Under the pieces are notes generated by a model. It had not been told where the DNA came from, ran no database searches, and worked only from the letters and a program-made list of their open reading frames with translations. The position numbers and the translations under genes were made by a program. A stretch of 64,000 nucleotides of DNA from Gammaproteobacteria bacterium (GTDB lineage: Bacteria > Pseudomonadota > Gammaproteobacteria > Nevskiales > Nevskiaceae), in the NCBI GenBank assembly GCA_016182805.1, contig JACPFV010000011.1:30704-94703 (forward strand). The letters are read 5' to 3'. Numbering within the stretch: position 1 is the stretch's first letter; every line of letters starts with the position of its first letter. Of the stretch, positions 50,354 through 59,529 are shown piece after piece.

Positions 50354-52831
50354 ATGAGTGCTGCACAGATGCCGGCGGCAGGGACGCCGCATCTGATGTC
50401 CCAACTGCTGGATCAGGCGCAGTACGCCTTCCATCCGCTGAGCGTTCCGCATTTCGCCACGGCCGGCATCGTCGCGGCAGCCGGCCTGATGATCCTGCTG
50501 TGGGAGCGCGGCAGCCGGGTCAGCCGCATGTTCGGCGCGTTCAGCGCAATCTTCACCCTGTGGGCCGTCCTGCGCGGCCTCATCCGCTGCGCGGTGGACG
50601 CCGACGCCGCCCTGCTGCTCGGGCGGTACCTTTATGCGGTCGTCGCCCTGGGCGCGCCGCTGTTGCTGCAATTCATCACGGTGATGCTGCGCACCGAGGC
50701 GCAGCAGGCCTTCGTCATCGGCTTCGCCTGGGTGACGGGCGCGCTGTTCGCGGTCGCCACCCTGGCGACGGACTGGGTGGTCGCGGGCACGGTCGTGTAC
50801 CGCTGGGGGCTGGAGCCGAGCTACGGCCTGTTCGGCGGCGTGCTGGTGCTTTGGCTGTTCGGGCTGGTCGCGGTCGCGCTGTCCGACGTGCACCGGGCGT
50901 TCCGGCGCACCCTGCCGGCGACGGTCGAGCACCGCCGGGTGCGCCTGTTCGGCGTGGCGGTCGTTTCCCTCAGCCTGACGCTGGTGGACTTCCTGGCGGC
51001 GTTCGGCCTGCCGGTCTACCCGGTGGGCTTCGTCACCGTGCTGGTGTTCATGGCCCTGACCGCGTACCTGACGCGCCGCTACGGCCTGGTCGAAGTGACC
51101 GAGCAGCTGGCGGCGCGCGAGATCGCGGCGCTGACCCGCGGCGCCCTGCTGGTGCTGGACCAGGACGGCGTGATCCGCGTCATGAACGAGCGTACCTCCG
51201 AGACTCTGGGGCTGCGGCGGGAGAACGCCGTGGGACGCCGGGCGGCGGAGCTGCTGGGCGCGGCGTTCGCCGTCGACAGCCTGGGCATGCTCGCCGGCCT
51301 GGAGGACGCCGATGCCGAGAAGGTCCTGATCTACGAGCACCCGGTGCACGGCGAGGCGCGCGACCTGGCGCTGTCGGTGGTGGCGGTGCGCGACGCGCGC
51401 CGCCACGCCGTCGCCTACGCCTGCGCGCTGCGCGACGTGACCGACCAGCGCCACGAGGAGCGCGAGCAGCTGAGCGAGGGCCTGAAGGACCCGCTGACCG
51501 GCCTGCCCAACCGCACCATGTTTCTGGCGCTGCTCGACGCGGTGGTCGAGCGTGCGCGCAAGTCGCCGCAGTACCGCTTTGCCGTCTTCGTCATCGGCCT
51601 GGACCGCATGCGCCGCATCAACGAGGACCTCGGCTTCGCCGCCGGCGACCGCGTGCTGGCCGAGCTGAGCGCGCGCCTGCGCCTGGTGGCGCGGCCGCAG
51701 GACGCGGTGGCACGCGTCGGCGGCGACGAGTTCGGCGTGCTGATGCGCCGCTACGACAGCCCCGACGAGGTGCGCGAGCTGGCCATGCAGCTGCGCAAGG
51801 CGCTGGACCTGCCGATCGCGCTGGGCGACCAGCAGGTCTACCTCACCGTACGCGTCGGCGTGGCCACCGGCGAGCACACCCACGCCGACGGCTCGGAGCT
51901 GTTCCGCAACGCCAGCATCGCCATGTTCCGCGCCAAGGAGCAGGGCCATGACGTGCACTTCATGACTTCCGGCGACACCGTGCAGCAGCGCGTGCGCATC
52001 GAGTCGGACCTGCGCCGCGCGCTCCAGCGCGGCGAGTTGCGCGTGTTCTACCAGCCGATCGTGGACCTGCGCGAGCGCCGCGTCTCCGGCTTCGAGGCGC
52101 TGGTGCGCTGGCAGCACCCGGGCCGCGGGCTGCTGCTGCCGGACGACTTCATCGAGGTGGCCGAGGACGTCGGCCTGATCGTCGCGCTCGACCAGTTCGT
52201 CATGCGCCAGGCCTGTAGCGACCTGGCCCTGATCCGGCGCGAGGCCGGCGATCCGGGCTACTCGGTCAACGTCAACCTGTCGGAAGGCATGCTGCGCGAC
52301 CCGGAGCTGCTGGCGCACGTCGGCCGCTGCCTGGCCGAAGGGCGGCTGTCGCCGTCGGCCCTGCGCGCCGAGCTGGTGGAGCAGGTGGCGCAGATCGAGC
52401 CGGTGCGCGAGACGCTGGCGCGGCTGCGCGAGCTGGGCCTGGGGCTGTATGTGGACGACTTCGGCAGCGGCTATTCCGCGCTCGGCCGGCTGCATCAGAT
52501 GCCGGCCAGCGGCATCAAGATCGACCGCAGCATGGTGCGGGCGCTGTCGCAGGGCGAGGGCGGCGCCAAGGTCGTCGGCGGCATCGTGGCGCTGGCGCGC
52601 AGCCTCGGCCTGGAGGTGGTTGCGGAGGGCTGCGGCACCGCCGACGAAGTGGTGCGCCTGCGGCAACTGGGCTGCCACCGGATGCAGGGCTTTTACTTCG
52701 CCAAGGGCCTGCCGCTGGAAGAGCTGGTGCCGCTGCTGCGGTCGGGCGCGCTGGCGGAGCGCGCCGCGGAGCTGGAGCGGGTCGCCGGCGATTCCGCCTG
52801 GCGCCAGCGCGCCGTCGCGGCCTGGACCTGA
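50354..52831 (+). CDS. 7TM-PAS-GGDEF-EAL protein
   Basis: An 825-residue inner-membrane protein. Seven hydrophobic helices (about 35-245) resemble the N-terminal 7TM domain of sensor kinases. A PAS domain (about 255-370), GGDEF (about 385-540) and EAL (about 560-810) follow. GGDEF keeps its signature (RVGGDEFGVLM), but the first metal ligand is Gly (VIGLDRMRRIN instead of the usual Asp-x-Asp), so cyclase activity is doubtful. EAL keeps FEALVRW, VDDFGSGYSAL and IKIDRSMV, but the AEGVET segment reads AEGCGT, which loses the loop-anchoring Glu. The net effect is probably c-di-GMP hydrolysis or sensing. It is separated by 16 bases from the TonB receptor gene and likely heads the five-gene operon. 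Confidence 0.9.
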   Translation: MSAAQMPAAGTPHLMSQLLDQAQYAFHPLSVPHFATAGIVAAAGLMILLWERGSRVSRMFGAFSAIFTLWAVLRGLIRCAVDADAALLLGRYLYAVVALGAPLLLQFITVMLRTEAQQAFVIGFAWVTGALFAVATLATDWVVAGTVVYRWGLEPSYGLFGGVLVLWLFGLVAVALSDVHRAFRRTLPATVEHRRVRLFGVAVVSLSLTLVDFLAAFGLPVYPVGFVTVLVFMALTAYLTRRYGLVEVTEQLAAREIAALTRGALLVLDQDGVIRVMNERTSETLGLRRENAVGRRAAELLGAAFAVDSLGMLAGLEDADAEKVLIYEHPVHGEARDLALSVVAVRDARRHAVAYACALRDVTDQRHEEREQLSEGLKDPLTGLPNRTMFLALLDAVVERARKSPQYRFAVFVIGLDRMRRINEDLGFAAGDRVLAELSARLRLVARPQDAVARVGGDEFGVLMRRYDSPDEVRELAMQLRKALDLPIALGDQQVYLTVRVGVATGEHTHADGSELFRNASIAMFRAKEQGHDVHFMTSGDTVQQRVRIESDLRRALQRGELRVFYQPIVDLRERRVSGFEALVRWQHPGRGLLLPDDFIEVAEDVGLIVALDQFVMRQACSDLALIRREAGDPGYSVNVNLSEGMLRDPELLAHVGRCLAEGRLSPSALRAELVEQVAQIEPVRETLARLRELGLGLYVDDFGSGYSALGRLHQMPASGIKIDRSMVRALSQGEGGAKVVGGIVALARSLGLEVVAEGCGTADEVVRLRQLGCHRMQGFYFAKGLPLEELVPLLRSGALAERAAELERVAGDSAWRQRAVAAWT

Positions 52832-52847
52832 GCTTGCGAGGGCCGAC

Positions 52848-54992
52848 ATGAAGATCCTGCGCGATTGCCCGGCAAGAGGGCAAACCCTGCGGGCGGCATC
52901 GCGCCTGGGGCTGGTGGCGGGGCTGCTGGCCGGCATCGGCCAGGCGGTGGACGCGGACCTGCTGGACCTGGACCTCGCGCAGCTGGCGCAGGTCAAGGTG
53001 ACGTCGGTTTCCAAGCGTGCCGAGGCCCTGCGCCTGGCGCCGGCGGCGATCTACGTCGTCGGCGCAGACGAGATCGAGCATGCCGGCACCACGCTGCTGC
53101 CGGAGCTGTTCCGCAACGTTCCCGGCGTGCACGTCGCGCGCGCCGGCGCCCACACCTGGGCGATCGGCAGCCGCGGCTTCAACAACCCGCTGGCGGACAA
53201 GCTGGAGGTGCGCATGGACGGCCGCAGCCTGTACACGCCGCTGTTCTCCGGCGTGTTCTGGGACCAGCAGCTCGTGCCGCTCGACGACATCGAGCGCATC
53301 GAGATCGTTCGCGGCCCCGCCGGCACGCTGTGGGGCAGCAACGCGGTCAACGGCGTCATCAACATCATCGGCAGGCGGGCGGCCGACACGCGCGGGCTGG
53401 CAATCGGCGCCGGCGCCGGCGACGAGCTGCGCGAACTGCGCGCGCTGCGCTACGGCACCGGGGCGTTCGGCGGCGACCTGCGCGTGTCGCTCGCCGGGCA
53501 GCGGGCCGACGCCAGCCGCGCCGCCGATCCGGCCGCGACGGACGGCGCGGGCGGCGACGCTTGGGAGCAGGTGCGCGGCGGCTTTCGCGGCGACTGGGGC
53601 GGCTGGTCGCTGCTGGGCGACAGCTACACGGGCGACGAGGGCGGCGAGCGCGCGCCCATCGGGATCGAGGGGCGCAGCCTGGCGCTGCGCCGCCAGCAGG
53701 ACGGCGACGCCTTGCTCGGCGGAGCGGTGGAGCTGCACTGGGACCAGACCCGGCGGACGATCGAGGACGGCTTCGGCGAACGCCGCGAGACGGCCGCGCT
53801 GAGCTACGAGCGCGCCCTGACCGTGGCAAAGGTCCACGACATCGTCTGGGGCCTGGGCTATCGCCGCTCCAGCGACCGCATCACCAACAGCGACAGCCTG
53901 ATTTTCGACCCGGCGCGCCGCACCATCGACGTCGCCGACGGCTTCGTCCAGGACCAGTGGCGCCTGGGCGAGGGCACGACGCTGACCGCCGGCACGAAGC
54001 TGGAGCGGAACGATTTCACCGGCGTGGAAGTGCAGCCGAGCCTGCGCCTGGCCTGGGCCGATCCGGACGGCGCGACCGTTTGGGCGGCCGCTTCGCGCGC
54101 GGTGCGCACGCCCAACCGCCTGGATCACGACGCGCGCGTCGTCGGCGCGGCGAGCGGGACGCCGGAGGACGTGTCGGAAGACCTCGACGGCGGCGCCGCC
54201 GGCGGCCAGCCGGAGCCGCCGGTGCAGGCGACCGAGCAAAGCTGCATCGAGTCCGGCGGCAACCCGACGCTGTGCACGCTGCTGTTCGGCAGCGGCGTGA
54301 TGCCGGTGGACCGGCCGCGCTCGTACGAGGAGTGCCGCGCGCGCGGGCTGGGGCCGCGCAGCTGCGAGCTGCTGTTCGACCAGGTCGTGGTCCGCGACCT
54401 CGTGGGCAACCCGGATTTCAAGTCGGAGGAGGTGCTGGCCTACGAGCTGGGCTGGCGCGAGCTGGTCGGCGCGGAGCTGAGCCTGGACACGGCGCTGTTC
54501 TACAACGTCTACGACCGGCTGCGCGGCGTGCACACCCAGGCCGACGGCACCGCCGTGGTCGGCAACGAGATGGAGGGCCGCAGCTACGGCGCCGAGGTGC
54601 TGGCGTCCTGGCAGCCGGCGCGCACGCGCCAGATCGTGCTCGGCTACAGCTACCTGCACCTCGACCTGGAGCCGCGCGCGGGCAGCAACGACACGCGCAC
54701 CGAGGCCAGCGAAGGCAATAACCCGCGGCACCAGGCCTTCCTGCGCTTCCTGTGGAGGCCGCAGCCGCGCCTGAGCGCGCATTTCGCGCTGCGCAGCGTA
54801 GGCGAGCTGCCGAACCAGCGGGTGCCGGCGTACACCGAGCTGGACGCCGACCTGTCGTGGCGCCTGGCGGGGAATCTGCGGTTGCGCCTCACCGGCAACA
54901 ACCTGCTGCACCAGGCGCACGCCGAATTCGGCGCGCAGCAGCCGAACCTGATCGAGCGCAGCGTGTTCCTCTCGCTGCGCTGGGGCCGCTGA
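52848..54992 (+). CDS. TonB-dependent outer-membrane receptor
   Basis: A 714-residue receptor. A signal peptide (about 1-35) is followed by a possible TonB-box region (KVTSVSKRAE), the plug domain (about 60-175: IYVVGADEIEHAGTTLLPELFRNVPGV, IEIVRGPAGTLWGSNAVNGVINI) and a 22-strand barrel. The last residues are SLRWGR rather than the usual aromatic ending. An apparently inserted segment at 466-510 has two copies of C-x3-G-x2-P-x2-C-x-L-L-F exactly 30 residues apart, probably two disulphide loops outside the cell. The substrate is unknown. YfiR-family and kinase genes follow after 6 bases, so a signalling role is as likely as simple nutrient uptake. Confidence 0.9.
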   Translation: MKILRDCPARGQTLRAASRLGLVAGLLAGIGQAVDADLLDLDLAQLAQVKVTSVSKRAEALRLAPAAIYVVGADEIEHAGTTLLPELFRNVPGVHVARAGAHTWAIGSRGFNNPLADKLEVRMDGRSLYTPLFSGVFWDQQLVPLDDIERIEIVRGPAGTLWGSNAVNGVINIIGRRAADTRGLAIGAGAGDELRELRALRYGTGAFGGDLRVSLAGQRADASRAADPAATDGAGGDAWEQVRGGFRGDWGGWSLLGDSYTGDEGGERAPIGIEGRSLALRRQQDGDALLGGAVELHWDQTRRTIEDGFGERRETAALSYERALTVAKVHDIVWGLGYRRSSDRITNSDSLIFDPARRTIDVADGFVQDQWRLGEGTTLTAGTKLERNDFTGVEVQPSLRLAWADPDGATVWAAASRAVRTPNRLDHDARVVGAASGTPEDVSEDLDGGAAGGQPEPPVQATEQSCIESGGNPTLCTLLFGSGVMPVDRPRSYEECRARGLGPRSCELLFDQVVVRDLVGNPDFKSEEVLAYELGWRELVGAELSLDTALFYNVYDRLRGVHTQADGTAVVGNEMEGRSYGAEVLASWQPARTRQIVLGYSYLHLDLEPRAGSNDTRTEASEGNNPRHQAFLRFLWRPQPRLSAHFALRSVGELPNQRVPAYTELDADLSWRLAGNLRLRLTGNNLLHQAHAEFGAQQPNLIERSVFLSLRWGR

Positions 54993-54998
54993 CGCCGG

Positions 54999-55523
54999 AT
55001 GAGCGCGATCCTCGGCCGCATCCGCCGCTGCGCGCGGCCCGCCTTGGGCGCGCTGCTCGGCCTGGCCGCGCTGGCCGGCCCGGCCGCGGCCGCGGACGAC
55101 AGCGCGGAGACCCGGATCAAGATCGCCTACCTGTACAACTTCATGAAGTTCGTGTCCTGGCCGGACGGGGCGCAGGGCGACATGCGCCTGTGCGTGGATG
55201 GCGCGCCGGCTCTGGCGGCCGCCGCCCGGCAGAGCCTGACCGGCCGCCAGGTCCGCGAGCGGCGGGTGGCGGTCGAGGAGGTGCGCGGCGCCGTTGCGTC
55301 CTGTCACCTGGTCTACGTCGGGCCCGCGCGGAACTCCGGCACCTATCCGGCCGGCGTGCTGACCGTCGGCGAGGGCCGCGGCTTCGTGCGCGGCGGCGGC
55401 ATGATCGGTTTCGCCCTGGTGGACGACCGCGTGCGCTTCTACGTCAACCTCGGCGCGCTGCGCCGGGCGGGTCTGGCGGCCGATTCGCAGCTGCTCAGCG
55501 TCGCGCTGGAGGTGATGCAATGA
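54999..55523 (+). CDS. YfiR-family (DUF4154) periplasmic protein
   Basis: A 174-residue exported protein. The signal peptide is at about 1-31 (LLGLAALAGPAAAAD). The mature part has the family pattern: ETRIKIAYLYNFMKFVSWP at its start, the CHLVYVG strand, and the C-terminal GGGMIGFALVDDRVRFYVNLGALRRAGL. In Pseudomonas, YfiR is a periplasmic dimer that holds the diguanylate cyclase YfiN inactive through its periplasmic domain. No YfiN is present here. Instead the next gene, overlapping by four bases, encodes a kinase with a similar periplasmic sensor, so YfiR may control that kinase (inference). Confidence 0.88.
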   Translation: MSAILGRIRRCARPALGALLGLAALAGPAAAADDSAETRIKIAYLYNFMKFVSWPDGAQGDMRLCVDGAPALAAAARQSLTGRQVRERRVAVEEVRGAVASCHLVYVGPARNSGTYPAGVLTVGEGRGFVRGGGMIGFALVDDRVRFYVNLGALRRAGLAADSQLLSVALEVMQ

Positions 55524-56992
55524 GGCTGGCGCGCTTCCGCGACCTTCCGATCGGCCGCAAGCTGGTAATCATCGTGCTGCCGATCAGCGGCTTCGGCCTG
55601 ATGCTGGCGCTGCTGGCGGTGAGCGTGCACAGCGGCTACAACCTGCGCCGCGACATCGAGCGGCAGACCGCCTCGCTGGCGCAGGTGGTCGGCGACAACA
55701 CCGCCGGCGCCCTCAGCTTCGGAGACGCGCCGGGCGCGGCGCGCACGCTCGCCGGCCTGGCGGCCATCCCCAGCATCCGCCGGGCCTGCCTGTATGCGAC
55801 CGGCGCGGACCTGGGCGCGGGGCTGCTGGCGGCCTATCCGGCCGACGCGGCGGAGTCCTGCCCGTCGTGGCCGTTGCAGGAGCGCGCGCCTTCCGGCCGG
55901 AATACGCTGGAAGTCCTCGCCCCGGTCGTCGTCGCCGGCGAGCCGATCGGGCGCCTGTACCTGGAGCGCGACCTGGGCGAGCTGCGCCGGCAGCTTTGGG
56001 TGCAGGCGGGCGCCGGCCTGCTGGTTTTCGCGCTGGCGCTGTCGGTGATCGCCGTGCTGCTGCGGATCATGCAGTCGCGCCTGGTGGCGCCGATCCAGGA
56101 GCTGGCCCAGACGGCCGGCGAGATCCGGCGCACGCGCGACTACCGGCTGCGCGCAGCCGGCGAGGGACAGGACGAGGTCGGCAGCCTGGTGGCGGCGTTC
56201 AACGCGATGCTGGACGACATGCAGGCGGCGCAGCGGCAGCTGGTCGAGTCGGAGAAGATGGCGGCTCTGGGCGGGCTGGTCGCGGGCGTGGCGCACGAGG
56301 TCAACACGCCGATCGGCATCGGCGTCACCGCGGCGTCGCACTTGCAGCAGGAGGTGCTGGCCCTGGAGGACGGCTACCGCGGCAACGCGCTCGGCCGCGA
56401 GCAGCTGGAGCGGTTTCTCGGCATCGGCAAGGAGGGCACGCAGCTGCTGATGACGCACCTGGAGCGCGCCGCCGACCTGATCGCCAGCTTCAAGCAGGTG
56501 GCGGTGGACCAGGGCGCCGACGCCACGCGCGAGTTCGACCTCGCCGAGTACCTGCGCGAGGTGGCGCTGAGCCTGACGCCGAAGTTCAAGAAGACGCCGC
56601 ACGAGCTGCGCGTCGAGGCCGACGGGCCGATCCCGGTGGACAGCTATCCCGGCGCGATCGCGCAGATCGTCACCAACCTCGTCATCAATTCGCTGATCCA
56701 CGGCTTCGACGGCGGCCGCCGCGGCACCGTGGTCGTGTCGGCCGCGCAGGACGGAGACGACGCCCGCATCGAGGTGCGCGACGACGGCCGCGGGATCCCG
56801 GAGGCGCACCACAAGCGGCTGTTCCAGCCGTTCTTCACCACGCGCCGCAACGCCGGCGGGACCGGGCTCGGCCTGCACGTGGTGTACAACCTGGTGACGC
56901 AGAAGCTGCACGGCCGCATCGGCTTCGAGTCGGCGGAAGGCCGCGGCGCGGCGTTTACGATAATCTTTCCGAAAAGGGTGCAGGCACCATGA
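55520..56992 (+). CDS. Sensor histidine kinase with CHASE8-like periplasmic domain
   Basis: A 490-residue inner-membrane kinase. Helix 1 (about 15-40), a periplasmic domain (about 41-170) with the YfiN/CHASE8-like pattern QTASLAQVVGDNTAGALSFG, helix 2 (about 172-192) and a HAMP domain (RLVAPIQELAQTAGEIR) lead to the catalytic core. The H-box is GLVAGVAHEVNTPIGIGV with H259. The ATPase domain has NLVINSLIHG, DDGRGIPEAHHKRLFQPFFTT and GTGLGLHVVYNL. Its start overlaps the YfiR-family stop (ATGA) and its stop overlaps the start of the response regulator. This strict coupling makes the three an evident working set. Confidence 0.9.
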   Translation: MRLARFRDLPIGRKLVIIVLPISGFGLMLALLAVSVHSGYNLRRDIERQTASLAQVVGDNTAGALSFGDAPGAARTLAGLAAIPSIRRACLYATGADLGAGLLAAYPADAAESCPSWPLQERAPSGRNTLEVLAPVVVAGEPIGRLYLERDLGELRRQLWVQAGAGLLVFALALSVIAVLLRIMQSRLVAPIQELAQTAGEIRRTRDYRLRAAGEGQDEVGSLVAAFNAMLDDMQAAQRQLVESEKMAALGGLVAGVAHEVNTPIGIGVTAASHLQQEVLALEDGYRGNALGREQLERFLGIGKEGTQLLMTHLERAADLIASFKQVAVDQGADATREFDLAEYLREVALSLTPKFKKTPHELRVEADGPIPVDSYPGAIAQIVTNLVINSLIHGFDGGRRGTVVVSAAQDGDDARIEVRDDGRGIPEAHHKRLFQPFFTTRRNAGGTGLGLHVVYNLVTQKLHGRIGFESAEGRGAAFTIIFPKRVQAP

Positions 56993-57936
56993 AGGACAAG
57001 AACCCCAACCTGAAGCTGGTCGACGTGCCGGTGCTGCCGCCGGGCAAGTCCGGCAAGCCGTGGAAGGTCCTGATCGTGGACGACGAGCAGGGCGTCCACC
57101 AGGTCACGGAGATGGCGCTGCGCGACGTGCAGGTCGTCGGCCGGCCGCTGGCCTTCCTGCACGCCTACTCCGGCGCCGAGGCGCGCGTCGTGCTGGGCCG
57201 CGAACCCGACATCGCCCTGGTGCTGCTCGACGTGGTGATGGAAACCGACCACGCCGGCCTGGACGTGGTGGACTACCTGCGCAACGAGCTGAACAACCAG
57301 TGCGTGCGCATCATTCTGCGCACCGGCCAGCCGGGGCAGGCGCCGGAGCGCGACGTCATCATCCGGTACGACATCAACGGCTACAAGCACAAGGCCGAGC
57401 TGACCACGACCAAGCTGTTCTCGACGGTCTACACCGCGATCACGGCGTTCCGCGACCTCATGGCCTTGCAGCACAGCCGCATGGTCTACAAGCAGATCGT
57501 CGAGTTCGCGGCCAAGCTGCGCGACTTCCGCGACCTCGCGCACGTGGCCGACATCGCGCTCAAGGAGCTGGCCGCGCTGCTGTACCTGGACGAGGGTGCG
57601 TTCTGCGCCTATTCCGGGATCGCCGCCGCGTCGGAGACCGAGCGGCTGGAGATCCTGGTCGCCACCGGCACGTACGAGGGGCTCAAGGGCCAGACCGCGC
57701 TGGACGCGCTGCCGGACCCGGTGCGGGCGCAAATCCAACGCGCTCTGGCCGAGCGGCGGTCGGTGTTCGGCGAAACCCAGGTCACGGGCTACTGCGAGAC
57801 GACGCGGGGGTTCAAGGTGCTGCTGCACGTGCACTCGAACTCCAGCATCGCGATCGGCAACCCCGACCGCGAGCTGATCGACCTGTTCTGCAAGAACGTC
57901 GCCTTCGCCGTCGAGAACATCCACTCGCGGCGCTAG
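56989..57936 (+). CDS. Response regulator with DUF3369 domain
   Basis: A 315-residue protein. The receiver (about 25-155) has VLIVDDEQGVHQ and phosphoacceptor D81 in LVLLDVVMETDHAG, RIILRTGQPG, and the Lys in NGYKHKAEL. The rest is the GAF-like DUF3369 domain (about 160-310: GYCETTRGFKVLLHVHS; FCKNVAFAVENIH). DUF3369 is usually followed by an HD-GYP or GGDEF output domain; here the protein ends after DUF3369, so its output is a protein contact or ligand binding. It overlaps the kinase gene by four bases and closes the five-gene operon. No terminator was found before the convergent pterin dehydratase six bases away. Confidence 0.9.
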   Translation: MKDKNPNLKLVDVPVLPPGKSGKPWKVLIVDDEQGVHQVTEMALRDVQVVGRPLAFLHAYSGAEARVVLGREPDIALVLLDVVMETDHAGLDVVDYLRNELNNQCVRIILRTGQPGQAPERDVIIRYDINGYKHKAELTTTKLFSTVYTAITAFRDLMALQHSRMVYKQIVEFAAKLRDFRDLAHVADIALKELAALLYLDEGAFCAYSGIAAASETERLEILVATGTYEGLKGQTALDALPDPVRAQIQRALAERRSVFGETQVTGYCETTRGFKVLLHVHSNSSIAIGNPDRELIDLFCKNVAFAVENIHSRR

Positions 57937-57942
57937 AGCCTG

Positions 57943-58278
57943 TTACTTCAGCAGGGCGTCCACCTTGGCCGCGCAGATGAAGTCGTTGTCCGACAGCCCG
58001 CCGACGGCGTGCGTCCAGTACGCGACCGTCGCGGTCCTGTAGCCGAACGCGATGTCCGGGTGGTGATCCTCGCGGTGCGCGATCCAGGCCACCGCGTTCA
58101 CGAACGCCGTCGTCTGGTAGTAGTTCTCGAACTCGAAATCGGCCTTGAGCATCTTGCCGCCGTCGAGCACCGTCCAGCGCGCATCGAGCTGCTTCCCGAA
58201 CGCCGCGATTCTCGCCGCGTCCAGCGGCTTGACGCCGCCCTCGCAGGGGACGCAGCGGCGCTTCGCTAACTCCGTCAT
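57943..58278 (-). CDS. phhB: Pterin-4a-carbinolamine dehydratase
   Basis: A 111-residue PCD family protein. The motif HREDHHPDIAFGYRTATVAYWTH holds the catalytic histidine cluster, and GLSDNDFICAAKVD is the conserved C-terminal helix. It dehydrates 4a-hydroxytetrahydrobiopterin during aromatic amino-acid hydroxylation and may have other roles, because no phenylalanine hydroxylase gene is in this window. The N-terminal MTELAKRRCVPCEGGV is the common start of bacterial members. It converges on the response regulator with a 6-base gap; the 3' side is free of other genes. Confidence 0.93.
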   Translation of the reverse strand: MTELAKRRCVPCEGGVKPLDAARIAAFGKQLDARWTVLDGGKMLKADFEFENYYQTTAFVNAVAWIAHREDHHPDIAFGYRTATVAYWTHAVGGLSDNDFICAAKVDALLK

Positions 58279-58325
58279 GACGTTCTCCTGATGCGAATCC
58301 GCTTATTTTAGTCCCCGTGTCGGCC

Positions 58326-58365
58326 CCTATGTGGGCCTCCACCGGGACAGGGTGCGCTATACGCG
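58326..58365. repeat. REP-like palindromic repeat, copy B
   Basis: This element matches copy A (22573-22612): an identical 13-mer CCTATGTGGGCCT, then three bases, CCGGGAC, five bases and GCGCTATACGCG (10 of 12 identical). It overlaps the last codons and stop of the gamma-lyase gene. Both copies have the same orientation relative to their minus-strand gene. Confidence 0.6.
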
Positions 58366-59529
58366 CCCTAGTGCTTGCGCGAGATCCGCTTTCAGGTCGT
58401 CGAGGTCTTCGATGCCCACCGACAGGCGGCACAGCGTGTCGCGGATGCCGAGCCGGGCGCGCGCCTCGGCCGGCACGCTGGCGTGGGTCATGATCGCCGG
58501 GTGCTCGATCAGGCTCTCGACGCCGCCCAGCGATTCGGCCAGCGCGAACAGGCGGCAACGCTCCAGGAAGCGCCGCGCGGCGGCGAGCGTGCCTTTCAGC
58601 TCGATCGAGATCATGCCGCCGAAGCCGCCGCGCATCTGCCGCCGTGCCAGCGCGTGCTGCGGGTGCGAGCGCAGGCCGGGGTAGTGCACGCGCGCGATCT
58701 TGGGATGGGCCTGCAGCCATCGCGCCAGCGCCAGCGCGTTCTCGCAGTGGCGCCGCATGCGCAGCGCCAGCGTCTTCACGCCGCGCAGGGCCAGGAACGA
58801 GTCGAACGGGCCGGCCACCGCGCCAACGGCGTTCTGGAGAAACGCCAGGCGCTCGGCCAGAGCCCGGTCGCGTCCGACGACCACCATGCCGCCGACCACG
58901 TCGGAGTGGCCGTTGAGGTACTTGGTGGCGGAGTGCATGACCAGGTCGAAGCCGTGCTCCAGCGGCCGCTGCAAGTACGGACTGGCGAAGGTGTTGTCGG
59001 CGCAGGCCATTAGCTTGTGCTTGCGCGCGATGGCGCCGACGGCGGACAGGTCCGCCAGGCGCAGCATCGGGTTGGTCGGCGTCTCCACCCAGATCATGCG
59101 CGTGTTCGGGCGGATCGCCGCCTCGACGTTCTTCGGCTCGCGCATGTCCACGTAACTGAACGAGAGTCCCGCGGATTTTTCGCGCACGCGCGTGAACAGG
59201 CGGTAGCTGCCGCCGTAGAGATCGTCGCTGGCGACGACGTGGGCGCCGCTCTCCAGCAGGTCCAGCACGGTGGCCGTCGCCGCGAGGCCGGAGGCGAATG
59301 CGTAGCCGCGCGTGCCGCCCTCCAGGTCTGCGACGCACCGTTCGTAGGCGAAGCGGGTGGGGTTCTGCGTGCGTGAGTACTCGAAGCCCTTGTGCCGGCC
59401 GGGGCTTTCCTGCACGTAGGTGGAGGTCGCGTAGATCGGCGGCATGATCGCGCCGGTCGTGGGGTCGGGCGCCTGACCGGCGTGGATCGTGCGCGTGCCG
59501 AAGCCGCGAAGCTTGGTCTTGTTTGCCAT
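58357..59529 (-). CDS. Cystathionine gamma-lyase/synthase family enzyme
   Basis: A 390-residue PLP enzyme of the Cys/Met family. GFEYSRTQNPTRFAYE binds the cofactor phosphate of the neighbouring subunit, ADNTFASPYLQRPLEHG contains the pyridine-nitrogen Asp, K203 in HSATKYLNGHSD is the Schiff-base lysine, and SLGGVESLIEHPA is the C-terminal signature. These motifs fit gamma-lyase or gamma-synthase. Because the cystathionine beta-synthase gene lies immediately upstream (TGATG overlap), gamma-lyase activity (cystathionine to cysteine) is the better guess. The pair would turn homocysteine and serine into cysteine. Confidence 0.88.
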   Translation of the reverse strand: MANKTKLRGFGTRTIHAGQAPDPTTGAIMPPIYATSTYVQESPGRHKGFEYSRTQNPTRFAYERCVADLEGGTRGYAFASGLAATATVLDLLESGAHVVASDDLYGGSYRLFTRVREKSAGLSFSYVDMREPKNVEAAIRPNTRMIWVETPTNPMLRLADLSAVGAIARKHKLMACADNTFASPYLQRPLEHGFDLVMHSATKYLNGHSDVVGGMVVVGRDRALAERLAFLQNAVGAVAGPFDSFLALRGVKTLALRMRRHCENALALARWLQAHPKIARVHYPGLRSHPQHALARRQMRGGFGGMISIELKGTLAAARRFLERCRLFALAESLGGVESLIEHPAIMTHASVPAEARARLGIRDTLCRLSVGIEDLDDLKADLAQALGRV

